Notes: generated from the sequence alone by a model not told the origin. DNA of 64,000 bases from Sulfuriferula plumbiphila (GCF_009938015.1 NZ_AP021884.1:1475501-1539500); one strand, 5' to 3'; shown: positions 28,082 to 37,776, numbered from the stretch's first letter. Numbers and translations are program-made.

Positions 28082-28885
28082 TCAGAATTTCTCATCCGCA
28101 GCAAGATAGCGCCACTGTCCAACCGGCAACTCCCCCAGTTTCACCCCGCCGATGCGCACGCGCTTCAAGCCCGCCACCTTGAGTCCGACCAATTCGCACA
28201 TGCGGCGAATCTGGCGCTTTTTGCCCTCGCGCAGGATAAAGCTCAGCTGATCCTGGTTCTGCCACGACACCCGCGCCGGGCGTAGCGCCACATCGTCCAG
28301 TTTCAAACCGTGGTTGAGCAATTTGAGCCCTTCTGCGGCGAGTTTTCCCTGTACCCGCACCAGGTATTCCTTGTCCACACTCGAATCATCAGCAATCAGC
28401 TGCTTGGCAATCCGCCCATCCTGCGTCAGCACCAGCAGGCCCGTGGAATCAATATCCAGCCGCCCGGCGGGCGCCAGCCCGCGCGCGTGCTCGTTGGAAA
28501 AACGTATCCCCGAGCGGTCGTCAGCATAATGATTCGCCGCCGTCACCAGCGTGGCAGCGGGCCTGTAACCGTCCTCCGCCTGGGCAGATACAAATCCCAC
28601 CGGCTTGTTCAGCAAGATCGTAACCCGACCGCCTTGCTCGCGCTGCGCTTGCCTGGCGAGCTCGATGGTACAACTGGGCAGCACCTTGCTGCCCAGTTCG
28701 TTGACCAGTATGCCGTCCACCTTCACCCAGCCGCGCTCAATATAGACATCCGCCTCGCGCCGGGAGCACAGACCACGTTCAGACATGAGTTTGGAGAGTC
28801 GAATTGTTTCCACAGGGCAGGCCAGTTCAAAAGCCAGGATTTTACGCGATACCGGGCGCGAAACGCGCAATTTGTTTGACGGCAA
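28082..28885 (-). CDS. rluF: 23S rRNA pseudouridine synthase (RluF/RsuA family)
   Basis: S4-like RNA-binding domain ([20 protein letters not shown] and GWVKVDG) followed by the synthase domain with the catalytic Asp in [18 protein letters not shown] and the late motif [18 protein letters not shown]. RluF modifies U2604 of 23S rRNA, but RluB/RluE/RsuA are close relatives, so the exact target is uncertain. The 267-residue reading has ~30 N-terminal residues before the S4 domain that may not be translated; a GTG at VETIRLS is a plausible later start. Convergent with the retropepsin gene. Confidence 0.88.
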   Translation of the reverse strand: MPSNKLRVSRPVSRKILAFELACPVETIRLSKLMSERGLCSRREADVYIERGWVKVDGILVNELGSKVLPSCTIELARQAQREQGGRVTILLNKPVGFVSAQAEDGYRPAATLVTAANHYADDRSGIRFSNEHARGLAPAGRLDIDSTGLLVLTQDGRIAKQLIADDSSVDKEYLVRVQGKLAAEGLKLLNHGLKLDDVALRPARVSWQNQDQLSFILREGKKRQIRRMCELVGLKVAGLKRVRIGGVKLGELPVGQWRYLAADEKF

Positions 28886-28916
28886 AAGCCCGCTGTGATT
28901 AAATGCGCGCCTTGTT

Positions 28917-28991
28917 GGGCGGTTAGCTCAGCGGTAGAGCACTGCCTTCACACGGCAGGGGTCGCAAGTTCAAACCTTGCACCGCCCACCA
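28917..28991 (+). tRNA. tRNA-Val (anticodon CAC)
   Basis: 7-bp acceptor stem GGGCGGT / ACCGCCC, D arm TAGCTCAGCGGTAGAGC, anticodon stem CTGCC / GGCAG with loop TTCACAC giving anticodon CAC (reads GUG, valine), T arm with GTTCAAACC, discriminator A and an encoded CCA. A 7-bp hairpin GAAGATATCGTATCTTC at 29037-29053 lies downstream and may help end transcription, though it has no T-run. Confidence 0.95.
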
Positions 28992-29144
28992 AATCAATGC
29001 TTGTAACGGCACTGGTTTCGAAGTCCGCGTTGTGCAGAAGATATCGTATCTTCCTTGATGCTTCGCTATCTTGAAAATCTTTTTTCTTCGTTCGCTTTAT
29101 CCTATCCGCTTAAGCTTGCGAGACGAAATTCCGGGAGGGAAGGT

Positions 29145-31103
29145 TCAATGCTTCGCCTCATGGATCAGGCGCCCACATTCGCTGTTTTTTCCAGGGCCGG
29201 TGTCAACTAACGGAATGATTGCCAGGAAAGGATTGATGGCAGCCAGGGCAAGCGCACCCGCGCTGCGCAATACCAGCCTGGTTTTATCCAGCGATACCTC
29301 TGGCCTGGCGAATTTGCCACGAATGTAGATCGGACTGCGCAACGCCAGCGGGCTGAAAACTTTGGTATGGGGTTGCAAATCGAGACTCAGGGTTTCTTGT
29401 GCCATATTAATATCACCGCTACCGATGATGGTGGTGATCTGGGTATCCAGCACCATGGTCTTGGTTTGCATGACGCCTTGCTTGACATCGAAATCAGCCA
29501 CAGCGCAGTTCAATTTGATGACTTTGTCGCCGGTCATTTTTAGCTGCAATATCTCCCACAGGTGCAAACCAATTGTCTCCAGCATCAGTTTGCTGATTTC
29601 GCCGCCGTCTATAACCAGCACTACCTTGCCATTGGCGCTGGCGAGCATTTGGCTGACAGCGTTACCCGTGCCACTGAGATCAAAGTCACCGTTAACCTGA
29701 CCAATACTGGTTTTGTTCAGCTTGATGGTTGGGAACAGCTGGTTGAGCAAAATTTTTCGTGCACGAATTTTTAATTTGGCCTGAATCGGGTCGTGCTGGC
29801 CATTGAGCGTAATGGCACCTGCAAGCGTGCCGCCCGCGACACCAAAATCCAGCGGGTCGAGGGTCAATACCGAATTGTTCATTTGCACGCGCGTCACCAG
29901 GTTTTGGATAGGCAGGGCGCGTGCCCGCTGGATGCGTTTCGCCCGGATTTTTACATCGGCATCTACACTGTTCCAGCGTTCGGTGCGGAAAGGCAATTCA
30001 GGCAGTACGTCGCGTTTATTCGAGGCGGAGACAGGCACGGTGTGTGCAGTCTGTCGCGCTGGGTTAACCGGATTAGGAACAGGGGCCTTGCCCTTATTTT
30101 GATTGCTCATACCTATCGGTGATCCCAGGTCGGCCAGATCCAGCATCTGAAATGTTAGATTGCCCTGTAAAAACGGGCGTTTCCCGCCGCTATCGACTTG
30201 CATGTTGCCAGCGACGTCGCTTTTGCCAACGCGTCCCGTGAATTTTTCATAGCGCCATTGCTGTGCGTTGTGCAGCAGGTGTCCCTTGGTCAAATAGACA
30301 GGTGTGCGTGGCATGGCAATGCCTATCAGGGGATACAGCTGATCGAGGCTGGCGCCGCTCAGCGTCATGTTCAAGTCAACAGCGCGAAAGCGGGTCAGGC
30401 TGGTAACGGTGCCTACCGCATGCAGGTGTGTATGCCCGAGAGTCGCCTTGATATTGAGCGGATAGGGCGTGGTTTCATCACTCAGTGCGAGAACTGAGCC
30501 GCCACTGCCGCTGGCCGTTAATGGCAAGCCTTTGTAGTCGCCTTGCGCGGCAAATACAATGTCAGCTGACGCAACGCCATGCGACATGGTTTGACGCGTG
30601 GAAAGGGCCGCCTGAATGTGCGTATTGTGCGCGCGATCGATGTAACTGATATGGCCGTTATCCAGCACGATACGATCAATTTTGACCTGGGCGTTTTCAT
30701 CTTTCTGATTGCGATCCAGCAGCCAATTCCTGCGACCATCCAGGCTTTGTTCGAGAAATACTTGTGGCTGTTCCAGTCTGACCGTAGATACCCCGTAATG
30801 GCGCCTGAGCAGCTGCGGCAAACTGATATCGCCATCCATGCGCTTTACCGTAAACATCAGCGGCTGCCTGGCCCAGGCCGGATTGGCAAAGGTGACATCG
30901 GCAACCTGAATCCGGGTGAGCGGCCAGCCCAGTTTGACGTTGAGGTTTCCGTTGATAATCAGAGCGCGCCCGGTTTTTTCGGTCACGGCACGCTCGATGG
31001 GATGACGCAGCCAATTCCAGTCGAAAAAAATGATGAATACAACAATGACCACGGCTATCGCAGCCACGATGTAGCCCAGCCATCCCAGGATGCGGCGCAA
31101 CAT
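29145..31103 (-). CDS. AsmA family envelope protein
   Basis: 652 residues. One N-terminal membrane anchor (YIVAAIAVVIVVFIIFF) is followed by the AsmA signature (LIINGNLNVKLGWPLTRIQV), long beta-rich periplasmic sequence, and the C-terminal AsmA_2-type block (GDFDLSGTGNAVSQMLASAN, then MAQETLSLDLQPHTKVFSPL). AsmA-like proteins are now viewed as bridge-like phospholipid carriers between inner and outer membranes; that is family knowledge and not shown here. A short hydrophobic stretch lies near the C-terminus (ALALAAINPFLAIIPLVDTG). Single gene after the tRNA. Confidence 0.9.
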   Translation of the reverse strand: MLRRILGWLGYIVAAIAVVIVVFIIFFDWNWLRHPIERAVTEKTGRALIINGNLNVKLGWPLTRIQVADVTFANPAWARQPLMFTVKRMDGDISLPQLLRRHYGVSTVRLEQPQVFLEQSLDGRRNWLLDRNQKDENAQVKIDRIVLDNGHISYIDRAHNTHIQAALSTRQTMSHGVASADIVFAAQGDYKGLPLTASGSGGSVLALSDETTPYPLNIKATLGHTHLHAVGTVTSLTRFRAVDLNMTLSGASLDQLYPLIGIAMPRTPVYLTKGHLLHNAQQWRYEKFTGRVGKSDVAGNMQVDSGGKRPFLQGNLTFQMLDLADLGSPIGMSNQNKGKAPVPNPVNPARQTAHTVPVSASNKRDVLPELPFRTERWNSVDADVKIRAKRIQRARALPIQNLVTRVQMNNSVLTLDPLDFGVAGGTLAGAITLNGQHDPIQAKLKIRARKILLNQLFPTIKLNKTSIGQVNGDFDLSGTGNAVSQMLASANGKVVLVIDGGEISKLMLETIGLHLWEILQLKMTGDKVIKLNCAVADFDVKQGVMQTKTMVLDTQITTIIGSGDINMAQETLSLDLQPHTKVFSPLALRSPIYIRGKFARPEVSLDKTRLVLRSAGALALAAINPFLAIIPLVDTGPGKNSECGRLIHEAKH

Positions 31104-31324
31104 TTTTTAAATTTCCGGCGAGTTCATGTCTGGGAAGTCTTGCATGGGGATAGCTGAAAATCCGTACGCTACCGTACATACGACGCGATTTTTCAATGTG
31201 CAATGTGGTTGCCGGACGTTGCGGGCTGTGAGAGAATCACGTCGCAAAAAGTGAATGCGCCGGGCGCGAACGCTGCTGGTCGTGTTGCAAGCCACCCTTC
31301 CCGGCAAACCATCCTCTCACCATC

Positions 31325-32119
31325 ATGACCATCCTCACCTGGATTATTGCTGCCAGCTTTCTCGGCGGCGCGCTGAGCGTATTGGCCGCGTCGGTGTTTG
31401 CTTATGCGGCCAAGCCCAGTTGGGTGGGCAGGTTGGTGAGTTATGCCATTGGTGCTTTGCTGGGTGCGGTTTTTCTGGAGATACTGCCGCATGCGTTTGA
31501 GGCATCGGGTAACCCTCACACCACCGCAGCCACGGTGCTGGCCGGCATCATGGGTTTTTTCGTGCTGGAAAAACTGGTGTTGTGGCGCCACTGCCACCAC
31601 GAAACCTGCGAGACTCATGGTCTGGAGCAGACCCATAACCATCGCCACGACGGCCACGATCATGGCCGCAGCGGCATGATGATCCTGGTCGGGGATACCT
31701 TCCACAATTTCGTCGATGGTATTCTGATTGCCGCAGCGTTTCTCGCGGATGTGCAGTTGGGCATCATCACTGCGCTGGCGATCATCACGCATGAGATTCC
31801 GCAGGAGGTCGGCGATTTCCTGATTCTGCTGCATTCCGGTTACAGCAAGGCGCGGGCGCTGGCGTATAACCTGCTCTCCAGCGCCGCAACGCTGTTGGGT
31901 GGTTTGCTGGCGTATTATGCACTGCAATCAATGCAGAGCCTGATCCCGGTATTCCTTGGACTGGCGGCGGCGAGCATGATCTACGTTGCGGTTGCGGACC
32001 TCATTCCCGGGCTGCACAAACGGGTTGGGCTGGTGGTGACCGTGGAGCAAGTGCTGCTGATCGGCGCCGGCATCGCTACCATTGCCGTGACGGAAATGCT
32101 GGTGGGCAAATACGCGTAG
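31325..32119 (+). CDS. ZIP family divalent metal transporter
   Basis: 264-residue inner-membrane metal uptake (or release) protein with eight hydrophobic segments. The metal site of the family is clear: HNFVDGILIAAAF in TM4 and HEIPQEVGDFLILLH in TM5. The variable loop is His-rich (HCHHETCETHGLEQTHNHRH), as usual for zinc handling. The HEIPQEVGD form is typical of the bacterial ZupT/gufA-like or SLC39A11/A13-like branch. No ribosome site is obvious before the ATG. It stands alone between AsmA and a small membrane protein; the metal is not determinable from sequence. Confidence 0.92.
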   Translation: MTILTWIIAASFLGGALSVLAASVFAYAAKPSWVGRLVSYAIGALLGAVFLEILPHAFEASGNPHTTAATVLAGIMGFFVLEKLVLWRHCHHETCETHGLEQTHNHRHDGHDHGRSGMMILVGDTFHNFVDGILIAAAFLADVQLGIITALAIITHEIPQEVGDFLILLHSGYSKARALAYNLLSSAATLLGGLLAYYALQSMQSLIPVFLGLAAASMIYVAVADLIPGLHKRVGLVVTVEQVLLIGAGIATIAVTEMLVGKYA

Positions 32120-32151
32120 CGCTTGCCCATAAATTACTCACCGACCAGCGC

Positions 32152-32325
32152 TTAATCTTCTTCAGCCGGTTTGCGGCGTTTGCGTCCCGGCGTGTCGAGG
32201 ATGTAATAGACCAGTGCGATCAGGCTGCCGCCAATGACGAACACGGCAATTGCCTTGAACAACGACGTGGCGGTGACCAGCATCATGATCCAGATATAGG
32301 CGAAGGCAAACAATACGATGTACAT
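32152..32325 (-). CDS. Small two-helix membrane protein, unknown
   Basis: 57 residues, MYIVLFAFAYIWIMMLVTAT then LFKAIAVFVIGGSLIALVYY, with a charged C-terminal tail TPGRKRRKPAEED: two membrane helices and a basic/acidic end. AGG lies 8 nt before the ATG. A longer in-frame reading to 32466 overlaps the start of rimO on the other strand and is not credible. Its start is 37 bp from rimO, so the two are divergent. No family recognised. Confidence 0.6.
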   Translation of the reverse strand: MYIVLFAFAYIWIMMLVTATSLFKAIAVFVIGGSLIALVYYILDTPGRKRRKPAEED

Positions 32326-32362
32326 GGTGAGCCTGGTTCCCGAACACGGATAAAGCGAACAG

Positions 32363-33676
32363 ATGACTAAAATTCCCAAAGTTGGTTTCGTTTCTCTGGG
32401 CTGCCCCAAGGCCACGTCCGACTCCGAACGTATTCTGACCGAGTTGCGTGCCGAAGGGTACCTCATTGCGCCGAATTACAGCGATGCCGATCTGGTGGTG
32501 GTCAACACCTGCGGCTTTATTGACGCCGCCGTGGAAGAATCGCTCGATGCCATCGGCGAGGCGCTGGCGGAAAACGGCAAAGTCATTGTCACCGGCTGCC
32601 TCGGCGCCAAGGGCGATGTGGTGCGCCAGGCGCATCCGCGGGTACTGGCGGTGACGGGCCCGCACGCCACCGAGGCGGTGATGGAAGCCGTCCACGCGCA
32701 TCTGCCCAAGCCGCACGACCCTTACCTCGATCTGGTTCCCGCGCAGGGCATACGCCTGACGCCCGACCACTTCGCCTACCTGAAGATTTCCGAAGGCTGC
32801 AACCACCGCTGCACCTTCTGCATCATCCCCTCCATGCGCGGCGATCTGGTCAGCCGCCCCATCGGCGACGTGATGCAGGAAGCGGAAAATCTGGTCAATG
32901 CCGGCGTGAAAGAACTGCTGGTCATTTCCCAGGATACCAGCGCCTACGGCGTGGACGTGAAGTACCGTACCGGATTCTGGAATGGCCGCCCACTCAGGAC
33001 GCGCATGACCGAACTGGCCGCAGCATTGTCACAATTGGGGGTGTGGGTGCGCCTGCACTACGTTTATCCTTACCCGCACGTGGATGAGGTCATCCCGATG
33101 ATGGCGGCGGGCAAAATCCTGCCCTACCTGGATATTCCGTTTCAGCATGCCAGCCCGAAAGTGCTCAAGGCCATGAAACGCCCTGCTGCCGCCGAAAACA
33201 CCCTGGCGCGCATCATGGCCTGGCGCGAAATCTGCCCGGAACTGGTGATCCGCAGCACCTTCATCGCCGGTTTCCCGGGCGAGACCGAGGCCGATTTCCG
33301 GATGCTGCTGGATTTCATTGAAGCAGCCCAGCTCGACCGCGTCGGTTGCTTCACCTATTCCGCGGTGGAAGGCGCTAGCGCCAACGCGCTGGCGGATCAC
33401 GTCCCCGAACAGCTCAAGGAAGAACGCCGCGCCCGTCTGATGGAATTGCAGGCCGACATCAGCGCCGATCGCCTCGCGGCGCGCGTGGGGCAGAGCATGA
33501 CCGTGCTGGTGGATGAAATTGCGGAGGAGGGTGCAGTGGCACGCTCCTACGCCGATGCGCCGGAGATCGACGGCGTGGTGGTGATCGAAAATCCGGCCGG
33601 GCTGGTGCCGGGTGAATTTGCCAAGGTGCGCATCACCGACAGCGGCGAGCACGACTTGTGGGGTGAGGTGGTTTGA
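32363..33676 (+). CDS. rimO: Ribosomal protein S12 methylthiotransferase RimO
   Basis: Radical-SAM enzyme with two iron-sulfur clusters that methylthiolates Asp89 of ribosomal protein S12. 437 residues: the N-terminal UPF0004 domain ([20 protein letters not shown], with further cluster Cys in VVNTCGF and VTGCLG), the radical-SAM motif [16 protein letters not shown]...[13 protein letters not shown], and the C-terminal TRAM domain. The SLGCPKAxSDSE start is specific to RimO, as opposed to MiaB. sbcB follows after 4 bp. Confidence 0.97.
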   Translation: MTKIPKVGFVSLGCPKATSDSERILTELRAEGYLIAPNYSDADLVVVNTCGFIDAAVEESLDAIGEALAENGKVIVTGCLGAKGDVVRQAHPRVLAVTGPHATEAVMEAVHAHLPKPHDPYLDLVPAQGIRLTPDHFAYLKISEGCNHRCTFCIIPSMRGDLVSRPIGDVMQEAENLVNAGVKELLVISQDTSAYGVDVKYRTGFWNGRPLRTRMTELAAALSQLGVWVRLHYVYPYPHVDEVIPMMAAGKILPYLDIPFQHASPKVLKAMKRPAAAENTLARIMAWREICPELVIRSTFIAGFPGETEADFRMLLDFIEAAQLDRVGCFTYSAVEGASANALADHVPEQLKEERRARLMELQADISADRLAARVGQSMTVLVDEIAEEGAVARSYADAPEIDGVVVIENPAGLVPGEFAKVRITDSGEHDLWGEVV

Positions 33677-33680
33677 GCGC

Positions 33681-35108
33681 ATGCATACCTTCCTCTGGCA
33701 CGACTATGAAACCTTTGGCATCGACCCGCGCAGCGATCGTCCCGCCCAGTTTGCCGCCATCCGTACCGATGCGGCGTTAAACGAAATCGGCACGGCGCTG
33801 ATGTCGTACTGCCAGCCCGCGCCGGATTACCTGCCCGATCCGCAATCCTGCCTGATTACCGGCATCACGCCGCAGCTGTGCCTGGAACGCGGCCTGCCAG
33901 AATACCAGTTCGCCAGCGAGATCGAGCAGGCATTCAGCCAGCCCGGCACCATCGGCGCAGGTTACAACACCATCCGTTTCGACGACGAATTCACGCGTTT
34001 TTTGCTGTGGCGCAACCTCATCGATCCCTACGCGCGCGAGTGGCAAAACAACTGCGGGCGCTGGGACCTGCTCGACGTGGTGCGCACAGCCTACGCCCTG
34101 CGTCCGGAAGGCATCGTGTGGCCGACCAAAGAGGATGGCCGCCCGAGTTTCAAGCTCGAACACCTCTGTGCCGCCAATGGCCTTGCCCACGCCGCCGCGC
34201 ACGATGCGCTGTCCGACGTGCGTGCCACCATCGCGCTGGCGCAGCTGCTCCGCCAGCGCCAGCCGCGCCTGTTTGACTTCTGCTTCACCCTGCACAAAAA
34301 AGACGCGGTGGCCGAGCAGATCAGCCTGCACGCGCCGCGCCCATTCCTGCATGTGTCCGGCAGGGTGCCGGCCGAGCGCGGCTGCCTGATGCTGGCGTGG
34401 CCGCTGGCGCTGCATCCCACCAACAAAAATGAGGTCATCGTCTGGGATCTGGCGTTCGATCCCGCCGAACTGTTTGAGCTCGACGCCGCCGGCGTCCGTA
34501 CCCGCCTGTTCACTGCGGCCTCTGCACTGCCGGAAGGTGTGAGCCGCCTGCCGGTCAAGACCATCCATCTCAACAAATCGCCCGTCGTCATCAACAACCT
34601 CAATACCCTGACGCCTGCCATGGCCGAGCGCTGGGGCATGGATATCGCGGCCGGCCTGCAACACGCCAGCCGCTTTGCCGATGCGCCGGATATGCTGGCC
34701 ATCTGGCGCGAAGTATTCCAGCGTCCGGCAGCAGGCGCATCGGATGTGGACGCGGATTTGTATGGCGGCTTCGTCGGCAACAACGACCGCCGCGTGCTGA
34801 ACCGGCTGCGCATTCTGCCGCCCGAACAGCTGGCGCAAGCCCAGCCCGGCTTCGACGACCCGCGTCTGGAAGAACTGCTGTTCCGTTACCGCGCCCGCAA
34901 TTTCCCCGCTACGCTAAGCGATAGCGAAGCGCAGCGCTGGCACGAGCACCGCGCCGCGCGCCTGTTTGAGGGCGCAGGCGGCGCACGCACGCTGGAGCAG
35001 TTGTTCAACGAAATTGATACGCTGGCCGAAGCCGCGGACGAGCGCGGCGAAACGATTCTGGCGGCGCTGTATGACTATGCCGAGGCGATCGCGCCGGAAA
35101 CTGCATGA
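33681..35108 (+). CDS. sbcB: Exodeoxyribonuclease I
   Basis: Processive 3'-5' single-stranded DNA exonuclease used in recombination and mismatch repair. 475 residues, in line with E. coli ExoI. DEDDh residues: HDYETFGIDP (DxE), GYNTIRFDDEFTRFLLWRN, and HAAAHDALSDVRATI. The central SH3-like and C-terminal helical regions are present (the family motif region FVGNNDRRVLNRLR). Start at 33681, 4 bp after rimO; an upstream in-frame ATG inside rimO is rejected. Probably co-transcribed with rimO. Confidence 0.96.
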   Translation: MHTFLWHDYETFGIDPRSDRPAQFAAIRTDAALNEIGTALMSYCQPAPDYLPDPQSCLITGITPQLCLERGLPEYQFASEIEQAFSQPGTIGAGYNTIRFDDEFTRFLLWRNLIDPYAREWQNNCGRWDLLDVVRTAYALRPEGIVWPTKEDGRPSFKLEHLCAANGLAHAAAHDALSDVRATIALAQLLRQRQPRLFDFCFTLHKKDAVAEQISLHAPRPFLHVSGRVPAERGCLMLAWPLALHPTNKNEVIVWDLAFDPAELFELDAAGVRTRLFTAASALPEGVSRLPVKTIHLNKSPVVINNLNTLTPAMAERWGMDIAAGLQHASRFADAPDMLAIWREVFQRPAAGASDVDADLYGGFVGNNDRRVLNRLRILPPEQLAQAQPGFDDPRLEELLFRYRARNFPATLSDSEAQRWHEHRAARLFEGAGGARTLEQLFNEIDTLAEAADERGETILAALYDYAEAIAPETA

Positions 35109-35221
35109 TAGATATCGTAGCCGCTGTTAACGCAGGGCTAAATCGAGTTTGTGATTGAATGGCTCAGATCGACCCGTTGCAGACTCCAAGGCTCAAACAA
35201 AATAGGCAGTGAAATCTGCTT

Positions 35222-35697
35222 TCAGGCATGCACTGTTTGCCTCACCACCTTAGTGATACCGGAGAAATCAACATCCGTCGGCATCTCGAACAGGCAACGT
35301 CCCCCGCTCCGCGATGCCCACACCGTGCCAATCGCGCGCTTCTCTTCCGAATCCACCTTGCTGTAACGATCCTTGCCTTTGTACTCAACCACCAACATGC
35401 GGCCATCCGTCAATTGGCAAACAAAATCGGGATAGAACCAGTCGCTGGAAGTTTGCAGTCGGAATGAAGTGGATTTTTGAGAGAGGTTGCGCACCCAGAA
35501 TTTAACTTCCGGCAACCCATCGAGAAACTGCGCGCATTGAAATTCCTCGGTAAGCTCCCGGTTCTTTTTGAACTCGACGAGTTCGCCGGGTCTTACGCCG
35601 AAGTAATGTTTCTGGAATTGAAAACCGCCTTCATAGAGCCAACTCGGCTCATAACGTGGTTGGAACAGTGAGCGGTTTGGGTCGGTTTTTTGCTTAG
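35222..35697 (-). pseudogene. C-terminal remnant of a type III restriction enzyme Res-like protein
   Basis: About 155 residues that start nowhere: the reading runs straight out of the IS end into QPRYEPSWLYEGGFQFQKHY, then WVRNLSQKSTSFRLQTSSDW, FYPDFVCQLTDGRMLVVEYK and GTVWASRSGGRCLF. The PD-(D/E)xK-type core (PDFV ... VVEYKGKD) and sequence style match the C-terminus of type III R-M Res subunits/DEAD helicase endonucleases. The helicase part and mod gene are missing, so the enzyme is dead. The IS5 element at 35698 marks the break. Confidence 0.7.
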
Positions 35698-36879
35698 GGA
35701 TGCTCTGAACAACCCCGCCCGAAGTACAGCGGCAGGCCATCCTGTTTCAAATCGTAGAATGGGTGCCGTGAAACGCACAAACAATACTGTTTCCGACGCT
35801 GTTTTGGACGTTTTTCGCCCCGTTTAGGGTTTTTGCCCGGTTTTCAGGCGCACTCATCCCTGAGTCTCGATCAACTTGCTTCGTACCATCCACAAGTTGG
35901 ACAGCGCAAACAGCGTGACAAGCTGCGCTGTGTTCTTCTTGAGGCCGCGGTAGCGCACCTTCACGTAGCCAAACTGGCGCTTGATCACCCGGAACGGGTG
36001 CTCTACCTTGGCTCGAATGCCGGCCTTGAGTTTCTCGACCTGGTCAATCAGCGCGTCTGTGGGTTTGTCCTTGTCCAGCGCACGGCGCTTGCCCGGGCGC
36101 ATGGCCACGTGCCAGGTGACGCGGGCTTGGGCATTCGGGCGTTTGTCTGCGCCCTGGTAGCCTGCGTCGGCAAAGACATCCGTCTCCAGGCCCTGCAACA
36201 GGTCGTTGCCTTCGGTCACGTCGTTCACATGCGCGGCAGTGCCGCGCACGGTGTGCACCAGCCCGGACTCGGCATCGGCGCCAATGTGGGCTTTCATGCC
36301 GAAGTACCACTGCCGGCCCTTCTGGGTGGAGTGCATTTCGGGGTCGCGTGCCTTGTCGGCGTTCTTGGTGGAGGTGGGCGCTGCAATCAGGGTGGCGTCT
36401 ACCACAGTGCCCGCTTTGAGCAGCAGGCCACGCTGGATCAGCAGTTCGTTGATGGTGGATAGAATGCGGTCTGCGAGCTGGTGCTTTTCCAGCCGATGGC
36501 GGAAACGCAGGATGGTGCTCTCGTCGGGCAGGCGGGCGTAGTCTTCAAGCCGGGCAAATTCGCGGTATAGAGGGATGTCGAAGAAGGCTTCTTCCATGCC
36601 CGGGTCGGACAAGGTGAACCATTGCTGCATGAAGTGGATGCGCAACATGGTTTCCAGAGAAAACGGTGGGCGGCCATTGGTGCCTTTGGGATAGTACGGG
36701 GCAATCAGCCCGACCAGCGCTGCCCAGGGCACGACTTGTTCCATCTGCTCCAGAAACTCGCGCTTGCGGGTCTTCTTGAGGCTCAGGTTGATATCCAGTG
36801 TGGTTTGTTTCATAGGCTCAATATTGCCATACTTGCCTTGAACAATGCGCTCTGGGTGGGGGAGTTTTGCAGAGTTTCC
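35698..36879 (-). mobile_element. IS5-family insertion sequence (1182 bp)
   Basis: Ends are imperfect inverted repeats: left GGATGCTCTGAACAACCCCG, right (reverse complement) GGAAACTCTGCAAAACTCCC, 16 of 22 identical without gaps. Outside them lie TTAG (left, 35694-35697) and TTAA (right, 36880-36883), close to the YTAR target duplicated by IS5-group elements but differing in the last base. Length is very near that of IS5 (about 1.2 kb). The transposase inside is complete, so the copy may still be active. Confidence 0.85.
35854..36813 (-). CDS. IS5-family transposase
   Basis: DDE transposase of 319 residues, intact. N-terminal MKQTTLDINLSLKKTRKREF and the DUF772-type block (LETMLRIHFMQQWFTLSDPG) are followed by the catalytic domain: VVDATLIAAPTSTKN (first Asp), ADAGYQGADKR (second Asp, DAGYxG) and ARVEHPFRVIKRQFGYVKVR (the Glu with the Y-2-R-3-E-6-K-like spacing). 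The match to E. coli IS5 InsH is close along the whole length. It is the only gene of the element and reads towards the truncated Res fragment. Confidence 0.96.
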   Translation of the reverse strand: MKQTTLDINLSLKKTRKREFLEQMEQVVPWAALVGLIAPYYPKGTNGRPPFSLETMLRIHFMQQWFTLSDPGMEEAFFDIPLYREFARLEDYARLPDESTILRFRHRLEKHQLADRILSTINELLIQRGLLLKAGTVVDATLIAAPTSTKNADKARDPEMHSTQKGRQWYFGMKAHIGADAESGLVHTVRGTAAHVNDVTEGNDLLQGLETDVFADAGYQGADKRPNAQARVTWHVAMRPGKRRALDKDKPTDALIDQVEKLKAGIRAKVEHPFRVIKRQFGYVKVRYRGLKKNTAQLVTLFALSNLWMVRSKLIETQG

Positions 36880-36937
36880 TTAACCCATTAAGACAAGTCA
36901 GCCATAATCTGCCGGGTGAAACCCGGCTCCAAGGATT

Positions 36938-37336
36938 TTACGCTCTCAACACGTCTACTTTTGGCATAGCTCCCAGGCTTTTCGCCAGCTTGCCCAAGGG
37001 CTTGTCGAAGGTGCAGAACCTCTCTTCGTCGGTGCTCTGGGCAAGGTGGAGCGCATCGCCGAAATCCATGCCTTGCTCGAACCATTGAAGCGCATAGCAA
37101 AGCGCCTCGAATTGCCTGGGCTTGAAGTTGGAAAGCCCGAATAACAGTCGCAGTCCCTTGGCGATTTCTTCTCTTGCGCAACCGTTCACCTTGAGCACCC
37201 ACACCAATTCGAGCATGACAGAGAGTGGTGCGGTGAAGGTTTGTTTTTGGGCCAGGAGATGGGCGGCGGCCCTGGCTTGCCCGGCATCGTTGTTAAGAAG
37301 AAAGCGGGCCAGAATGTTGGTGTCCAGCGCGATCAT
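36938..37336 (-). CDS. vapC: VapC-type PIN-domain ribonuclease toxin
   Basis: 132-residue PIN-domain RNase. Acidic residues of the fold: Asp5 in MIALDTNILARFLL, a Glu in LSVMLELVWVL, and DFGDALHLAQ plus CTFDKPLGKLAK towards the end. Such toxins cut initiator tRNA or rRNA. The start overlaps the antitoxin's stop by 4 bp (ATGA). A hairpin GCCGGGTGAAACCCGGC at 36911-36927 lies just past the stop and may end the transcript. Next to the IS and the dead restriction gene, it belongs to a small accessory island. Confidence 0.92.
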   Translation of the reverse strand: MIALDTNILARFLLNNDAGQARAAAHLLAQKQTFTAPLSVMLELVWVLKVNGCAREEIAKGLRLLFGLSNFKPRQFEALCYALQWFEQGMDFGDALHLAQSTDEERFCTFDKPLGKLAKSLGAMPKVDVLRA

Positions 37337-37602
37337 GGTTTGGTCGCTTTGTCCGCCTCTTTGAGCATTTCGCCGATGGCGAACCCGGTTTCCTCATCGC
37401 TCAGCGGCCTTCGCTCTTTTCTGGCGAGGATCCCCATGCCTTCTTCCACGTGAGTGGTCGGAAAAACGGGTATGGGTTTTAGCCGGATTTCATTCCCTAT
37501 GACGGCAATCACGAATTCCGTTCCCGCCGCCAAATGGTGGCTTTCCCGGATGTCTCTCGGGATGACGATCTGCCCTTTGGTCGAGAGTTTGACGGTTTCC
37601 AT
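37333..37602 (-). CDS. vapB: VapB-type antitoxin, AbrB/SpoVT domain
   Basis: 89 residues. The N-terminal AbrB swapped-hairpin DNA-binding domain reads METVKLSTKGQIVIPRDIRE with LAAGTEFVIAV; the C-terminal acidic/basic tail (EETGFAIGEMLKEADKATKP) would wrap the PIN toxin. It precedes vapC in the usual antitoxin-first order with ATGA overlap. The complex normally represses its own promoter, which would lie upstream of 37602. No operator palindrome was picked out with certainty. Confidence 0.92.
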   Translation of the reverse strand: METVKLSTKGQIVIPRDIRESHHLAAGTEFVIAVIGNEIRLKPIPVFPTTHVEEGMGILARKERRPLSDEETGFAIGEMLKEADKATKP

Positions 37603-37745
37603 GGATATTTCCAGAACGGTAAGGCGGGAAGTAAGACAATGTTAAACGGATTAAAGACTGCGGTAAATATGTCTCAGGCACGTAAAGCGTGACTGGAAGA
37701 TTTCATGCTTGAAGATGTCCGGGGTAATTCAAGCATGTCTTTTTT

Positions 37746-37757
37746 GTTGTATACAAC
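37746..37757. promoter_or_regulatory. Candidate GntR-family operator
   Basis: Perfect 12-bp palindrome GTTGTATACAAC, whose core TTGTATACAA is the style of site bound by FCD-type (FadR subfamily) GntR regulators. A GntR/FCD regulator is encoded at 49434-50198 in the same gene cluster. It abuts the NtrC-like site by 2 bp. Link is inference. Confidence 0.45.
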
Positions 37758-37759
37758 GT

Positions 37760-37776
37760 AGCACTATATTGGTGCG
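37760..37776. promoter_or_regulatory. Candidate NtrC enhancer site
   Basis: AGCACTATATTGGTGCG matches the NtrC consensus TGCACYNNNNNGGTGCA at all informative positions except the two outermost. It lies ~130 bp upstream of the sigma-54 promoter, a normal enhancer distance. Confidence 0.65.

Noticed and set aside
29037-29053. Terminator of tRNA-Val (GAAGATATCGTATCTTC)
   Set aside because: A 7-bp AT-rich stem without a following T-run; mentioned with the tRNA but not called as a terminator.
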